64,000 nucleotides of DNA, from assembly GCA_019637795.1 (NCBI GenBank), contig JAHBUY010000001.1:703001-767000 (forward strand), read 5' to 3'. The stretch comes from a bacterium (GTDB taxonomy: Bacteria > Desulfobacterota > Binatia > HRBIN30 > CADEER01). A program made the translations under genes and the position numbers. The notes below the pieces were generated by a model that saw nothing but the letters and a program-made list of their open reading frames with translations, was not told where the DNA came from and searched no databases. Positions 43,940 to 54,243 of this stretch are shown one piece after another (positions within the stretch are counted from its first letter, which is position 1; each line of letters begins with the position of its first letter).

Positions 43940-45844
43940 ATGGCGTCGTTCACCGATCACAGCCGCGAATGGTTGGAGGCCGATGGGCTCGGCGGGTTCG
44001 CCTCCGGAACCGTGGCGGGGGTGCGGACGCGGCGCTACCACGCGCTGCTGCTGGCGGCGACGACCCCGCCCACCGGGCGCATGGTGCTGCTGAGCGGATT
44101 CGACGCCTGGCTGCGCACCGCCGCCGGCGACCAGGCGCTCACCACCCAGCGCTACGCGCCGGGCACGCTCTACCCCGACGGCCAGTGGCGGATCGACGCG
44201 TTCACGCTCGATCCGTGGCCGCGCTGGCGCTATCGACTCGCCGACGGCACCCGCGTCGAGCAGGAGCTGTTCGCGCCACACGGTCGCGCCGCGGTCGTGG
44301 TGCGCTGGCGCCTGCTGGAACCGACGGCCACCGCCGTCCTGCGCCTGCGACCGTTTCTCTGCGGCCGCGATTACCACGCCCTGCACCACGAGAATCCGGC
44401 GTTCCGTTTCGCGGCCGAGGGCGATGGGCAGCAGCGCGTGTTGCGGCCGTACGACGGCGTGCCGGCGGTGCGCTGGTTGGCCAACGCCGACTACGCCGCC
44501 GATCCGACCTGGTACCGCAACTTCCTCTATGGCGCCGAGCAGGAGCGCGGTCTCGACGCGGTCGAGGATCTCGCCTCGCCCGGCATCCTGTCCTGGGACC
44601 TGGCGCGCGGCGACGCGGCCTGGATCGTCACCACGGACGAGACGCTGCTCGCCGGCGGCGACGCGCCGCCACTCGCCGAGAGCCTGGCCGCGGCGGAGCG
44701 CGCGCGCCGCCGCTTTCCGTCGCGCCTGCACCGCGCCGCCGATGCCTACCTGGTGCGCCGCGGCGACGGCCTGAGCGTCGTCGCCGGCTACCCGTGGTTC
44801 ACCGATTGGGGCCGCGACACCTTCATCGCCCTGCGTGGCCTCTGTCTCGCCGGCGGCCGGCTCGATGACGCCCGCCGCATTCTGCTCGCCTGGGCGGGCG
44901 CCGTCTCGCAGGGCATGCTCCCCAACCGCTTCCCCGACCGCGGCGAGGCGCCGGAGTACAACGCCGTCGACGCCTCGCTCTGGTTCGCGGTCGCCGTGCA
45001 CGAGTACCTGGCCAGCGGCCACGCCAGCGCCGCGGATGGCGCCGCGCTGCGCGCCGCCGTGGAGCAGATCCTCGACGGCTATGCCGCCGGCACCCGCTTC
45101 GGCATCCGCGCCGATGCCGATGGGTTGCTCGCCGCCGGCGAGCCCGGCGTTCAGCTCACCTGGATGGACGCGCGCGTCGGCGACCGGGTGGTGACGCCGC
45201 GCATCGGCAAGCCGGTCGAGGTCCAGGCGCTGTGGCTGAACGCCCTGTGGGCCGCGGCGCAGTGGGCGCCGCGCTTCGCGCCGCCGCTGGCGCGCGGCCG
45301 CGCCGCGTTCGCCGAGCGCTTCTGGAACGCGGCCCGCGGCTGTCTGTTCGACGTCGTCGACGTCGACCACCGCCCCGGCACCGCCGACCCGACGCTGCGC
45401 CCGAACCAGATCCTCGCCGTCGGCGGCCTGCCGCTGGCCCTGCTCGAGGGGGCGCGCGCCCGCCAGGTCGTCGACGTCGTCGAGGCCGAGCTCGCCACGC
45501 CGCTCGGTTTGCGCTCGCTGGCGCCGGGCGAGCCCGACTATGCCGGCCGCTACGAGGGCGACGGCGGCAGCCGCGACAGCCGCTACCATCAGGGCACCGT
45601 CTGGCCGTGGTTGATCGGCCCGTTCATCGACGCCTGGCTGCGGGTGCGCGGCAACGGCCCGGCGGCGCGACGGGAGGCGCGCGACCGCTTTCTCGCGCCC
45701 CTGATCGCCCACCTCGACGAGGCCGGGCTCGGCCACGTCTCCGAGATCGCCGACGGCGATCCCCCGCATACCCCGCGCGGCTGCCCCTTCCAGGCCTGGT
45801 CGGTCGGCGAGCTGCTGCGCGCCGAGCTGGCGCTGGCGCCGTGA
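43940..45844 (+). CDS. amylo-alpha-1,6-glucosidase (glycogen debranching)
   Basis: 634 residues. An N-terminal substrate-binding beta domain (EWLEADGLGGFASGTVAGVR, RRYHALLLAATTPPTGRMVL) is followed by an (alpha/alpha)6 barrel with GYPWFTDWGRDTFIALRGL (about 280-300), MLPNRFPDRGEAPEYNAVDA and YHQGTVWPWLIGPFIDAWL. This is the archaeal/bacterial GDE_C type that removes the alpha-1,6-linked glucose stub. ATG 43940 is the first sensible start; extending upstream would translate the repeat array. There is no good ribosome site. A perfect 8-bp hairpin follows the stop. It likely complements GlgX. Confidence 0.92.
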   Translation: MASFTDHSREWLEADGLGGFASGTVAGVRTRRYHALLLAATTPPTGRMVLLSGFDAWLRTAAGDQALTTQRYAPGTLYPDGQWRIDAFTLDPWPRWRYRLADGTRVEQELFAPHGRAAVVVRWRLLEPTATAVLRLRPFLCGRDYHALHHENPAFRFAAEGDGQQRVLRPYDGVPAVRWLANADYAADPTWYRNFLYGAEQERGLDAVEDLASPGILSWDLARGDAAWIVTTDETLLAGGDAPPLAESLAAAERARRRFPSRLHRAADAYLVRRGDGLSVVAGYPWFTDWGRDTFIALRGLCLAGGRLDDARRILLAWAGAVSQGMLPNRFPDRGEAPEYNAVDASLWFAVAVHEYLASGHASAADGAALRAAVEQILDGYAAGTRFGIRADADGLLAAGEPGVQLTWMDARVGDRVVTPRIGKPVEVQALWLNALWAAAQWAPRFAPPLARGRAAFAERFWNAARGCLFDVVDVDHRPGTADPTLRPNQILAVGGLPLALLEGARARQVVDVVEAELATPLGLRSLAPGEPDYAGRYEGDGGSRDSRYHQGTVWPWLIGPFIDAWLRVRGNGPAARREARDRFLAPLIAHLDEAGLGHVSEIADGDPPHTPRGCPFQAWSVGELLRAELALAP

Positions 45845-45845
45845 C

Positions 45846-45864
45846 CCGGGGGGGCGCCCCCCGG
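45846..45864 (+). terminator. 8-bp G/C hairpin after the debranching gene
   Basis: CCGGGGGG, loop GCG, CCCCCCGG, starting 2 nt after the stop codon. No T-run follows; it could slow polymerase or protect the 3' end. Confidence 0.4.
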
Positions 45865-45923
45865 ACGGCTCGCCGGAAACCCCGTGCCGCCCGCGACATC
45901 TGAAGCACTGGCAGAGGCCAGCG

Positions 45924-47468
45924 ATGAGTGACAAGGGTGCGATCATGAACCGGGCGCGGCTGCTGCCGGACGACGAGCTCAACCAGGCGCTGGTCGCCAA
46001 CGTCCACCCGCCGGACTGGCGCAATCCGACGCCGCACGGCCGCTACAACCTGGTCGTCATCGGCGCCGGCACCGCCGGTCTGATCACCGCCGCCGGCGCC
46101 GCCGGGCTGGGGGCGCGCGTCGCCCTGGTGGAGCGCGACCTGATGGGGGGCGACTGCCTCAACGTCGGCTGCGTTCCCTCGAAATGCGTCATCCGCGCCT
46201 CGCGCGCGGCGTTCGACGCCCGCGACGGCGGGCGCTTCGGCATCCGCGGCGGCGAAGCGGCCACGGCCGACTTCGCCGCCGTCATGCGCCGCATGCGCGG
46301 CCTGCGCGCCCGCATCAGCGCCAACGACTCGGCCCGCCGCTATCGCGACGAGAAGGCGGTGGACGTCTTCCTCGGCGAGGCGCGCTTCGCCGGCCCCGAC
46401 ACGGTCGCGGTCGGCGGCCAGACGCTGCGCTTCAGGAAGGCGGTGATCGCCACCGGCGCCCGCGCCGTCGCGCCGCCGATCCCCGGCCTCGCCGAGGTCG
46501 GCTTCCTGACCAACGAGACCGTCTTCTCGCTCACCGAGCGGCCGCGCCGCCTGGCGGTGATCGGCGGCGGCCCGATCGGCTGCGAGCTGGCGCAGGCGTT
46601 CCAGCGACTCGGCAGCCAGGTCACCCTGCTCCACGACCAGGCCCACCTCCTCGACCGCGAGGACGCCGACGCCGCCGCGATCCTGCAGGCGCAGTTCGCG
46701 CGCGAGGGCATCGAGCTGGCGCTGGCGGCGCGCATCACCGGCGCGCGCCGCGACGGGCTCGACCTCGCGCTCGAGTACGTCGGCGACGACGACCGCGCCC
46801 GCGAGGCGCGGGTCGACCAGATCCTGGTCGGCGCCGGGCGGGCGCCCAACATCGACGGCCTCGACCTGGAATGCGTCGGCGTCGCCGCCGACCGGCAGCG
46901 CGGCGTGCAGGTCGACGACCACCTGCGCACCACCAACCCGCGCATCTTCGCCTGCGGCGACGTGTGCATGGACTGGAAGTTCACCCACGCCGCCGACTTC
47001 GCCGCCCGCCTCGTCATCCAGAACGCGCTCTTCTTCGGCCGCAAGCGGCTGAGCGCCCTGCACATGCCGTGGGCGACCTACACCGACCCCGAGATCGCGC
47101 ACGTCGGCCTGCACGAGCGCACCGCGCAGCGGCGCGGCATCGCCGTCGACACCTACCTGCGCCCGTTCGCCGAGGTCGACCGCGCCATCGCCGACGGCGA
47201 GGAGGACGGGTTCGTCAAGGTGCTGACCCGCAAGGGCACGGGCGAGATCCTCGGCGCCACCATCGTCGCCCGCCACGCCGGCGAGATGATCTCCGAGCTG
47301 ACCCTCGCCATGGTCGCCAAGGTGGGCCTCGGCACGCTGGCGAACGTCATTCACCCCTACCCCACGCAGGCCGAGGCGATCCGCCAGGTGGGGGACATGT
47401 TCAACCGCACCCGCCTGACGCCGACCGTGAAGCGGGTCTTCAACGGCCTCATGGCCCTGCAGCGGTGA
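45924..47468 (+). CDS. MerA-like FAD-dependent disulfide oxidoreductase
   Basis: 514 residues. FAD motif VIGAGTAGLITAAGAAGLGA, redox pair C78/C83 in GGDCLNVGCVPSK, NAD(P) motif AVIGGGPIGCELAQAFQRLG, ACGDVC FAD region and the C-terminal HPYPTQAEAIRQ (His-Glu catalytic pair). It resembles mercuric reductase but has no N-terminal metal-binding HMA domain and no C-terminal vicinal Cys pair (it ends FNGLMALQR). Mercury reduction is therefore unlikely; a thiol or electron-carrier reductase is more plausible. The CAGAGG ribosome site favours ATG 45924. A zinc-finger protein gene follows about 100 nt downstream. Confidence 0.88.
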   Translation: MSDKGAIMNRARLLPDDELNQALVANVHPPDWRNPTPHGRYNLVVIGAGTAGLITAAGAAGLGARVALVERDLMGGDCLNVGCVPSKCVIRASRAAFDARDGGRFGIRGGEAATADFAAVMRRMRGLRARISANDSARRYRDEKAVDVFLGEARFAGPDTVAVGGQTLRFRKAVIATGARAVAPPIPGLAEVGFLTNETVFSLTERPRRLAVIGGGPIGCELAQAFQRLGSQVTLLHDQAHLLDREDADAAAILQAQFAREGIELALAARITGARRDGLDLALEYVGDDDRAREARVDQILVGAGRAPNIDGLDLECVGVAADRQRGVQVDDHLRTTNPRIFACGDVCMDWKFTHAADFAARLVIQNALFFGRKRLSALHMPWATYTDPEIAHVGLHERTAQRRGIAVDTYLRPFAEVDRAIADGEEDGFVKVLTRKGTGEILGATIVARHAGEMISELTLAMVAKVGLGTLANVIHPYPTQAEAIRQVGDMFNRTRLTPTVKRVFNGLMALQR

Positions 47469-47564
47469 GCGCCGCCGCCGATGCGCGTGCTCCCCTTTCG
47501 CCGGCCGGCGCGATCCCGCCAGAGGCGTGGTCGCCCCTGCCGCCTGCGAGCGGTGACGAATCCA

Positions 47565-47807
47565 ATGAGTGAGCTGACCTGCCGTGACGTGGCCGACTTC
47601 CTGATGGCGTACCTGGACCGCGAGCTCGATCCGCCCCAGCGCGCCGCCTTCGAGGCGCACCTCACCGTGTGCGACGAGTGCGTCCGCTACCTGCGCGCCT
47701 ACGAACGGACCGTCCGCCTGGCCAGGACCGCCGGCCGCGACCCGGACGAGCCCGAGAACGTGCCCGAACGCCTCGTGCAATCGATCCTCAAGGCCAGGAA
47801 GCGCTGA
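47565..47807 (+). CDS. small anti-sigma-like zinc-finger protein
   Basis: 80 residues. The zf-HC2 motif is C6, H32, C36 and C39 (AHLTVCDEC), with the LTCRDVADFLMAYLDREL helix before it. This is the N-terminal zinc-binding module of anti-sigma factors such as ChrR/RsrA, but there is no membrane segment and no sigma gene beside it. It may act as a stand-alone redox or zinc sensor, or through a sigma encoded elsewhere. ATG 47565 is chosen at the motif start. It is 29 nt upstream of the methyltransferase gene. Confidence 0.75.
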   Translation: MSELTCRDVADFLMAYLDRELDPPQRAAFEAHLTVCDECVRYLRAYERTVRLARTAGRDPDEPENVPERLVQSILKARKR

Positions 47808-47836
47808 CCGGGCGACCGCGCGACGACCCCGGAGCG

Positions 47837-48607
47837 ATGGCGTCCACCTGGAATCCCGACCAGTACAATCGCTTCCGCGAGCAGCGGCGGCAGCCGTTTC
47901 TCGATCTCATCGCGCTGCTCGAACCGGTGCCGAGCCCGCGCCTCGTCGACCTCGGCTGCGGTACCGGCGAGTTGACGCGCCTCCTGCACGACCGCCTGCC
48001 CGGCGCCGAAACGCTCGGCGTCGACAGCTCCGAAACCATGCTCATCGACAGCGCGGGGTTCGCCGCGCCGGGGCTGCGCTTCGCGCGCCGCGACGTCGCC
48101 ACCTTCGCCGCCGACGCCGCCTACGACATCATCGTCTCGAACGCGGCGCTGCACTGGCTGGCCGATCACGCCGCGCTCTTCGCCCGCCTGGCGCGCGCCC
48201 TCACCGATCGCGGACAGCTCGCGGTGCAGATGCCGTTCAACTACGACTATCCCTCGCACGTCGTCGCCGACGCGGTCGCCGCCGAGCCGCCGTTCCGCGA
48301 GGCGCTGGCCGGCTTCGCCGTCGGCCATCCGGTGCACGCCCCGGAGTGGTACGCCGCCCTGCTCCAGCGACTCGGCTTCGCCCGCCAGCACGTGCGCCTG
48401 CAGGTGTACGCGCACCTCCTGGAGACCCGCGAGGACGTCATCGAGTGGGTGCGCGGCTCGCTCCTCACCGCCTACCAGCAGCGCCTGCCCCCCGACCTGT
48501 GGCCGCGCTTCCTGGCCCGCTACCGCGAGCGCCTCCTCCCCGAGCTCGCGGACGGGCGCCCCTTCTTCTACCCCTTCAAGCGACTGCTCCTCTGGGGACA
48601 GCGATGA
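47837..48607 (+). CDS. tam: trans-aconitate 2-methyltransferase-like SAM methyltransferase
   Basis: 256 residues. Opening STWNPDQYNRFREQRRQPF, SAM motif VDLGCGTGELTRLLHDRLPG, then SSETMLIDSA, DIIVSNAALHWLADH and the LLETREDVIEWVRGSLLTAY region match Tam, which esterifies trans-aconitate to detoxify it. Length agrees with the family. The 3' end (from CGACTGCTCC at 48581) is duplicated immediately downstream as part of a 124-nt tandem repeat, so a second copy of the last codons follows the stop. Confidence 0.87.
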   Translation: MASTWNPDQYNRFREQRRQPFLDLIALLEPVPSPRLVDLGCGTGELTRLLHDRLPGAETLGVDSSETMLIDSAGFAAPGLRFARRDVATFAADAAYDIIVSNAALHWLADHAALFARLARALTDRGQLAVQMPFNYDYPSHVVADAVAAEPPFREALAGFAVGHPVHAPEWYAALLQRLGFARQHVRLQVYAHLLETREDVIEWVRGSLLTAYQQRLPPDLWPRFLARYRERLLPELADGRPFFYPFKRLLLWGQR

Positions 48608-48825
48608 CCGCCGATTCCACGGATGGACGCCGACGGCCCACCCGGACTGGCCATCGGTGTTGATCTGTGGCCATCTGTGGCCATCGGTGTCTGGAGGAGA
48701 GCAGCGACTGCTCCTCTGGGGACAGCGATGAACGCCGATTCCACGGATGGACGCCGACGGCCCACCTGGACTGGCCATCGGTGTTGATCTGTGGCCATCT
48801 GTGGCCATCGGTGTCTGGAGGAGAG
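48581..48825. repeat. 124-nt tandem duplication carrying a CCACAGATGG palindrome
   Basis: Two copies, 48581-48704 and 48705-48825, differ at only a few bases. Each contains the last codons of tam (CGACTGCTCCTCTGGGGACA), the words ATTCCACGGATGGACGCC and GATCTGTGGCCATCTGTGGC, and the GGAGGAGAG ribosome site. The second copy supplies the ribosome site of the VOC gene. Confidence 0.9.
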
Positions 48826-48827
48826 CG

Positions 48828-49295
48828 ATGTCGCGACCATTCGCGGTACTGGGGGTGCAGCAGATCGCCGTCGGCGGGCCGGACAAGCAGGCGCTGCGGC
48901 GGCTGTGGATCGACACCCTCGGCCTGACGCAGACCGGCACGTTCCGCAGCGAGTCGGAGAACGTCGACGAGGACATCGCCATCGCCGGCAGCGGGCCGCT
49001 GAAGGTCGAGGTCGATCTCATGCAGCCGCTCGATCCCGAGAAGCGGCCCAAGGTGCACGAGCCGCCGCTCAACCACATCGGGCTGTGGATCGACGACCTG
49101 CACGCCGCGGTCGCATGGCTGACGGCGCAGGGCGTGCGCTTCGCCCCCGGCGGGGTGCGCAAGGGCGCGGCCGGCTACGACGTCTGCTTCATCCACCCCA
49201 AGGGCAACGAGCAGTTCCCCATCGGTGGCGAGGGCGTGCTCATCGAGCTCGTCCAGGCGCCGCCGGAGGTGATCGCCGCGCACCGCGGCGGCTGA
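48828..49295 (+). CDS. VOC family (glyoxalase/epimerase-like) protein
   Basis: 155 residues, two beta-alpha-beta-beta-beta modules. It starts with a [18 protein letters not shown] segment, the central [18 protein letters not shown] carries a metal-type His, and LIELVQAP near the end carries the matching Glu. The family includes glyoxalase I, methylmalonyl-CoA epimerase and dioxygenases; the substrate is not determinable. ATG 48828 uses the GGAGGAGAG site that lies in the second half of the tandem duplication, so the duplication did not separate the gene from its ribosome site. Confidence 0.83.
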   Translation: MSRPFAVLGVQQIAVGGPDKQALRRLWIDTLGLTQTGTFRSESENVDEDIAIAGSGPLKVEVDLMQPLDPEKRPKVHEPPLNHIGLWIDDLHAAVAWLTAQGVRFAPGGVRKGAAGYDVCFIHPKGNEQFPIGGEGVLIELVQAPPEVIAAHRGG

Positions 49296-49304
49296 GCCGC
49301 CGGG

Positions 49305-49748
49305 CTATTTCTTCTTCGCGGTCGGCGCCGGGCTCGCGGCCGCCGCAGCGGCAGCCGGCGTCTTCGCGGCGTGGCGGGCGCGCGCGTCCAGCATCGTCTT
49401 GCATTCCGGCGAGAGCTGGTCGGAGTGGCTCTTCAGGCACTCGAAGACTCGCCCCTGTCCGGGCGGCACGTCCTTGCACAGCTTCTCGACGTCGGCCTGA
49501 CAGCCCCTCGGGCCGGCGCCCTTCGCCGGCCGCGGCGCGCCGGGGGTCGCGTTGGCGACGACCGCCTTGCACGCGGCGCTCAGCTCGCCCTGGTGCTGGC
49601 GCAGACAGTCCATGACGCGGCCGCCTCCCGGACTCACCCCGGGGCACAGTTTCTGCGCATCGTGTACGCAGGGAATATCCTTCTTCTGCGCGTGGGCACT
49701 CGCCGCGCAGATCAAAATCGTCACCAGCAGTGCACCGCCGAGTCGCAT
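49305..49748 (-). CDS. exported protein with two GLG1-type Cys-rich repeats
   Basis: 147 residues. Signal peptide (GGALLVTILICAASAHA), then two cysteine-rich repeats: CVHDAQKLCPGV...GRVMDCLRQHQGELSAAC and CQADVEKLCKDV...GRVFECLKSHSDQLSPEC. Each has four Cys spaced as in the Golgi-apparatus-protein (cysteine-rich repeat) family. An Ala/Pro/Lys tail ends in KKK. In bacteria these are exported proteins of unknown role, with disulfides likely. ATG 49748 has GGGGGAG upstream. It is convergent with the VOC gene. Confidence 0.83.
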   Translation of the reverse strand: MRLGGALLVTILICAASAHAQKKDIPCVHDAQKLCPGVSPGGGRVMDCLRQHQGELSAACKAVVANATPGAPRPAKGAGPRGCQADVEKLCKDVPPGQGRVFECLKSHSDQLSPECKTMLDARARHAAKTPAAAAAAASPAPTAKKK

Positions 49749-49809
49749 GGCTCCCCCTTTGTCCGGTCGTCGCATGACACCGCCTGAATAGGCCAAGCCC
49801 CGGAGCGGC

Positions 49810-51009
49810 TCAAGTCGCCCACGGCCGCCAGACGCACAGCGCCACGCCGACGGCGCCCAGCATGGCGCCGGGGACCCAGAAGGTGGCGGCGAGGCCGACG
49901 TGCACCGCCAGCCAGCCGCCGAGCAGCGGGCCGATGACGTTGCCGATCATCATCGCCGTCGATCCCAGCCCCGCCATGCGGCCGCGGGCGCCCTCGGGCG
50001 CGCGCGCGTTCATCCACTCGAAGGTGAGCGGCACGAACCCCGCCACGCCGGCGCCGGCGCAGGCGCGCAGCGCCAGCACGGCCGGCAGACCGCTCGCCAG
50101 CCCCATCGCCAGGTTGGCGGCGCCGCTGAGCAGCAGCGACACCGTCAGCGCCGGCAGCGGTCCGATGCGGCGGCCCCAGCGCGACCACACCGTCGCCATC
50201 AGCATCGCCGGCAGGCCGGCGGCGAAGACGACGACGCCGGTGGTGGTCGCCACCGCGGCGCGTTCGATCCCGAGCTGCGCGACGTAGAGGGCGAGCGTCG
50301 GCCACGAGCACATCACCGACGCCTGGAAGAGGGTCAGCAGCACCAGCATGGCGAGCAGCGGCCGCGCCGCCAGCAGGGCCCGCCAATTCGGCGCGTCGGC
50401 CGCCGCGGCGGCGGCCGCGGCATCGTGGCGCGGTTCGGCGATCAACACGGCGCAGGCGAGTCCGGCGGCGGCGGCCAGCGCGCCGACGGCGAAGAAGAGG
50501 CCGCGGATGCCGATCAGGTCGGCGAGCACGCCGCCGATCAGCGGCCCGCACAGCGCGCCGCCGGCGCGCGCCGACTGCAACAGCGCCAGCGAGCGGCCGA
50601 CGCGCCGCTCGGGCGTCATCGCCGACACCAGCGCCACCGCGGCGGGAAAGACGCCGCTCACCGCGCCCTGCACCGCGCGCCACGCCAGCAGCGCCAGCGG
50701 CGTGCCCGACACGCCCATGCCGGCGGTGGACAGGGCCAACCCGAACACCGAACGGACGACCATCGGCTTGTAGCCGAGGCGGTCGCCGAGCGCGCCCCAC
50801 ACCGGGGTCGCGAACACCGCCACCGCGAAGGGCGCCGCGCCGAGGGCGCCGGTCCAGTACTTGAGCGTCGCCCGATCGGTGATGCCGATGTGCTGCAGGT
50901 ACAACGGCAGCAGCGGCAGCACCGCCGTCATGCCCGCCAGGGTGAGGAACTGCGCCGCGCACGTCGCCCAGAGGTTGAGCCGCTCCTGGCGCGCCGCGAC
51001 GTCGGTCAT
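49810..51009 (-). CDS. MFS transporter, drug/proton antiporter type
   Basis: 399 residues with 12 membrane helices. WGALGDRLGYKPMVVRS is the loop 2-3 motif. RAVQGAVSGVFPAAVALVS in helix 4-5 and GPLIGGVLADLIGIRGLF in helix 5 (motif C-like GPLIGG) indicate the 12-helix efflux branch. A cytosolic Ala-rich loop splits the halves. The substrate is unknown. ATG 51009 is chosen; in-frame sequence upstream is antisense to the acyl-CoA dehydrogenase gene. It is divergent from that gene. Confidence 0.85.
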   Translation of the reverse strand: MTDVAARQERLNLWATCAAQFLTLAGMTAVLPLLPLYLQHIGITDRATLKYWTGALGAAPFAVAVFATPVWGALGDRLGYKPMVVRSVFGLALSTAGMGVSGTPLALLAWRAVQGAVSGVFPAAVALVSAMTPERRVGRSLALLQSARAGGALCGPLIGGVLADLIGIRGLFFAVGALAAAAGLACAVLIAEPRHDAAAAAAAADAPNWRALLAARPLLAMLVLLTLFQASVMCSWPTLALYVAQLGIERAAVATTTGVVVFAAGLPAMLMATVWSRWGRRIGPLPALTVSLLLSGAANLAMGLASGLPAVLALRACAGAGVAGFVPLTFEWMNARAPEGARGRMAGLGSTAMMIGNVIGPLLGGWLAVHVGLAATFWVPGAMLGAVGVALCVWRPWAT

Positions 51010-51129
51010 CCGGTTGTTGTTTCCGGCGCCGCCCGGCAACGCAAGCCGCCCGGCCGCGCGCGCCCCGCGCTCTTCCCAAAGCCGCCGCCGCTGATATGAC
51101 TGGCGATCGTTCCAACCGAGGAGATCGAC

Positions 51130-52338
51130 ATGGATGGCCGTCGCGACACGCCCGAACAGGCCGAGTTCCGCGAGTACTGCCGGCGCTGGCTGCGGGAGAA
51201 CCGCCCGCCCGCGCCCGCGTTCCGCCTCCCGGAGCACGCCATCGAGGTGATGACCGAGGAGCAGCGGACCTACCTCTGCGCCTGGCAGAAGAAGTGTTAC
51301 GACGCCGGCCTGGTCGGCGCCGACTACCCCAAGGCATACGGCGGCGGCGGCCATCAGGGCTTCCAGCGCATCGCCAGTTGGGAGATGTCGGCGCTCGGCG
51401 TGCCCTACATGATCAACGTCATCGGCCTCGGCATGGCGGCGCCGACGATCCTCCACCACGGCACCGAGGAGCAGAAGCGCCGCTACCTGCCGCCGCTGCT
51501 CTCCGGCGAGGAGATCTGGTGCCAGGGCTTCTCCGAGCCCGGCGCCGGCAGCGACCTCGCCGGCGTGCAGACCTCGGCGGTGCGCGACGGCGACAACTGG
51601 ATCATCAACGGCCACAAGGTGTGGACCAGCCTGGCCCATTTCGCGAGCTGGATGATCCTGCTGGCGCGCCACAGCTCGGCCGACAAGTACAACGGCCTCA
51701 CCTATTTCATCACCCCGATCGCCGGCGCCCCCGGCGTCACCGTGCGGCCGCTGATCAAGATCACCGGCCAGACCGGCTTCAATGAGGTGCTGTTCGAGGA
51801 CGCGGTGATCCCCGACCGCCTGCGCGTCGACGAGGTCGGCAAGGGCTGGCAGGTGGCGATGACCACCCTGCTGCACGAGCGCGGCGCGGCGGAGAACGCC
51901 GGCAGCGGCGGCGGCCAGTCGGTGGAGGATCGCCTGGCGGCCCTGATCGCGCTCGCCAAGCGCATGCCGCGCAACGGCGGCACCGCCTGGGACGACCCGG
52001 TGATCCGCGACCGCCTGATGCAGATCGTCGTCCGCGTCGAAGGCTTCCGCCAGGTCTTCCGCCGCGCCCGCGTCGGCGCCCTCACCGACCACCCGATGCG
52101 CATCCCGCTGTCGTCGAAGCTGCTGATCAGCGAGCTCAACCAGGACATGGCGGCGCTGGCCCTCGACATCGAGGGCGCCTTCGCCTCGCTCTACCTCGGC
52201 GACGAGCGCGCCCCCGACGGCGCCGAATGGCCGCTCGCCTACCTGAATTCCTACGGCATCACGATTGCCGCCGGCACCAGCGAGATCCAGCGCAACATCC
52301 TCGGCGAGCGCGTGCTCGGGCTGGCGAAGACGAAGTGA
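51130..52338 (+). CDS. acyl-CoA dehydrogenase, subunit 1
   Basis: 402 residues, FAD-dependent alpha,beta-dehydrogenase of acyl-CoA. Landmarks: QKKCYDAGLVGADYPKAYGG, WCQGFSEPGAGSDLAGVQT (FAD and substrate loop), IINGHKVWTSLAHFASWMIL, TGFNEVLFEDAVIP and the C-terminal AAGTSEIQRNILGERVLGL. GAGGAGATCGAC precedes the ATG. The next gene, 31 nt later, encodes a shorter paralogue. Such adjacent pairs form alpha2beta2 enzymes in steroid and terpenoid degradation (FadE28/FadE29-like), which is the likely assembly here. Confidence 0.92.
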   Translation: MDGRRDTPEQAEFREYCRRWLRENRPPAPAFRLPEHAIEVMTEEQRTYLCAWQKKCYDAGLVGADYPKAYGGGGHQGFQRIASWEMSALGVPYMINVIGLGMAAPTILHHGTEEQKRRYLPPLLSGEEIWCQGFSEPGAGSDLAGVQTSAVRDGDNWIINGHKVWTSLAHFASWMILLARHSSADKYNGLTYFITPIAGAPGVTVRPLIKITGQTGFNEVLFEDAVIPDRLRVDEVGKGWQVAMTTLLHERGAAENAGSGGGQSVEDRLAALIALAKRMPRNGGTAWDDPVIRDRLMQIVVRVEGFRQVFRRARVGALTDHPMRIPLSSKLLISELNQDMAALALDIEGAFASLYLGDERAPDGAEWPLAYLNSYGITIAAGTSEIQRNILGERVLGLAKTK

Positions 52339-52369
52339 GCGCGCCCACTCGCGCCGACGAGAGGATCCC

Positions 52370-53521
<1,152 letters not shown>

Positions 53522-53538
53522 CCCCGGCCGGCAGCTCC

Positions 53539-53558
53539 GGCCGCGCTCCCGCGCGGCC
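53539..53558 (+). terminator. 8-bp GGCCGCGC hairpin after the dehydrogenase pair
   Basis: GGCCGCGC, loop TCCC, GCGCGGCC, 17 nt after the stop. It is the exact inverse of the hairpin at 29993-30012, which also follows a gene end, so it is a repeated element with a possible 3'-end role. Confidence 0.5.
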
Positions 53559-53691
53559 GTGCCCTACGCCCCGGCGGCAGCGGACGCCTGTCTCGGCGAC
53601 GTTCGCGGCCGCGCCGGCTGCCGGCGCGATCCGGCGGCCGGCGTCAACCAAACCTCCGGCCCATCGTCGTACCAGGCAAGGAGGTCACACG

Positions 53692-54141
53692 ATGAGACGA
53701 ACGATGTGGGCGCTCGGCGGCATCGCCGGCGCGGCATTGGTGGTGGCACAGGCCCAGGCGCGACCGCCCGGACCGCCGCCGATGGGCGACGGCGCCATGC
53801 GCGCGGTCATGCAGATGCTGCACGACGGCGACCTGACCGACGCCCAGCACGATCAGGTACGCGCGCAGATGAAGACCGAGCGGGCAAGCGCGGAGGGCAC
53901 CATCGACCAGTTGCGCGCCGCCAACGACGAGCTCACCGCCGCGCTGCTCGCTAGTACCGCGCCGGACGAGGCGACGTTGCGCGCCTCGCTGGACAAGATC
54001 GCCGCCCTGCGGTCCGCCCTGCTCGACCAACAGGTGCAGAATGCGCTGACGATCCGCGGCCTGCTCTCCGCCGACCAGCTCGCCGCCGCGGCGGCCGCTC
54101 CGGCGCCGGACGCCGATTGCACGAAGCACCCGATGCCCTGA
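53692..54141 (+). CDS. Spy/CpxP-like periplasmic protein 1
   Basis: 149 residues. Signal peptide (ALGGIAGAALVVAQAQA), Pro/Met start of the mature part, then helices with LTDAQHDQVRAQMK and LLSADQLAA, the LTxxQ-type motifs of Spy/CpxP/ZraP proteins (periplasmic chaperones or metal sensors). The end has Asp/Cys/His (DADCTKHP), which could bind metal. AGGAGG lies 10 nt before the ATG. It precedes the ECF sigma gene by about 100 nt and resembles the protein encoded at the other end of the cluster. Confidence 0.78.
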   Translation: MRRTMWALGGIAGAALVVAQAQARPPGPPPMGDGAMRAVMQMLHDGDLTDAQHDQVRAQMKTERASAEGTIDQLRAANDELTAALLASTAPDEATLRASLDKIAALRSALLDQQVQNALTIRGLLSADQLAAAAAAPAPDADCTKHPMP

Positions 54142-54243
54142 CCCCCGACAGGGCGTCGGCCCCCCGGAGCGCGCGCGCCCCGACCCGCACGGGCCGGCCG
54201 GCGCGCGCGTCTCTGCTTGACGTCCCGGACTCCCACTCGCCAG

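Noticed and set aside
45924..47468. Mercuric reductase and a mer resistance locus
   Set aside because: No HMA domain, no C-terminal Cys pair and no mer genes nearby; kept as a generic disulfide oxidoreductase.
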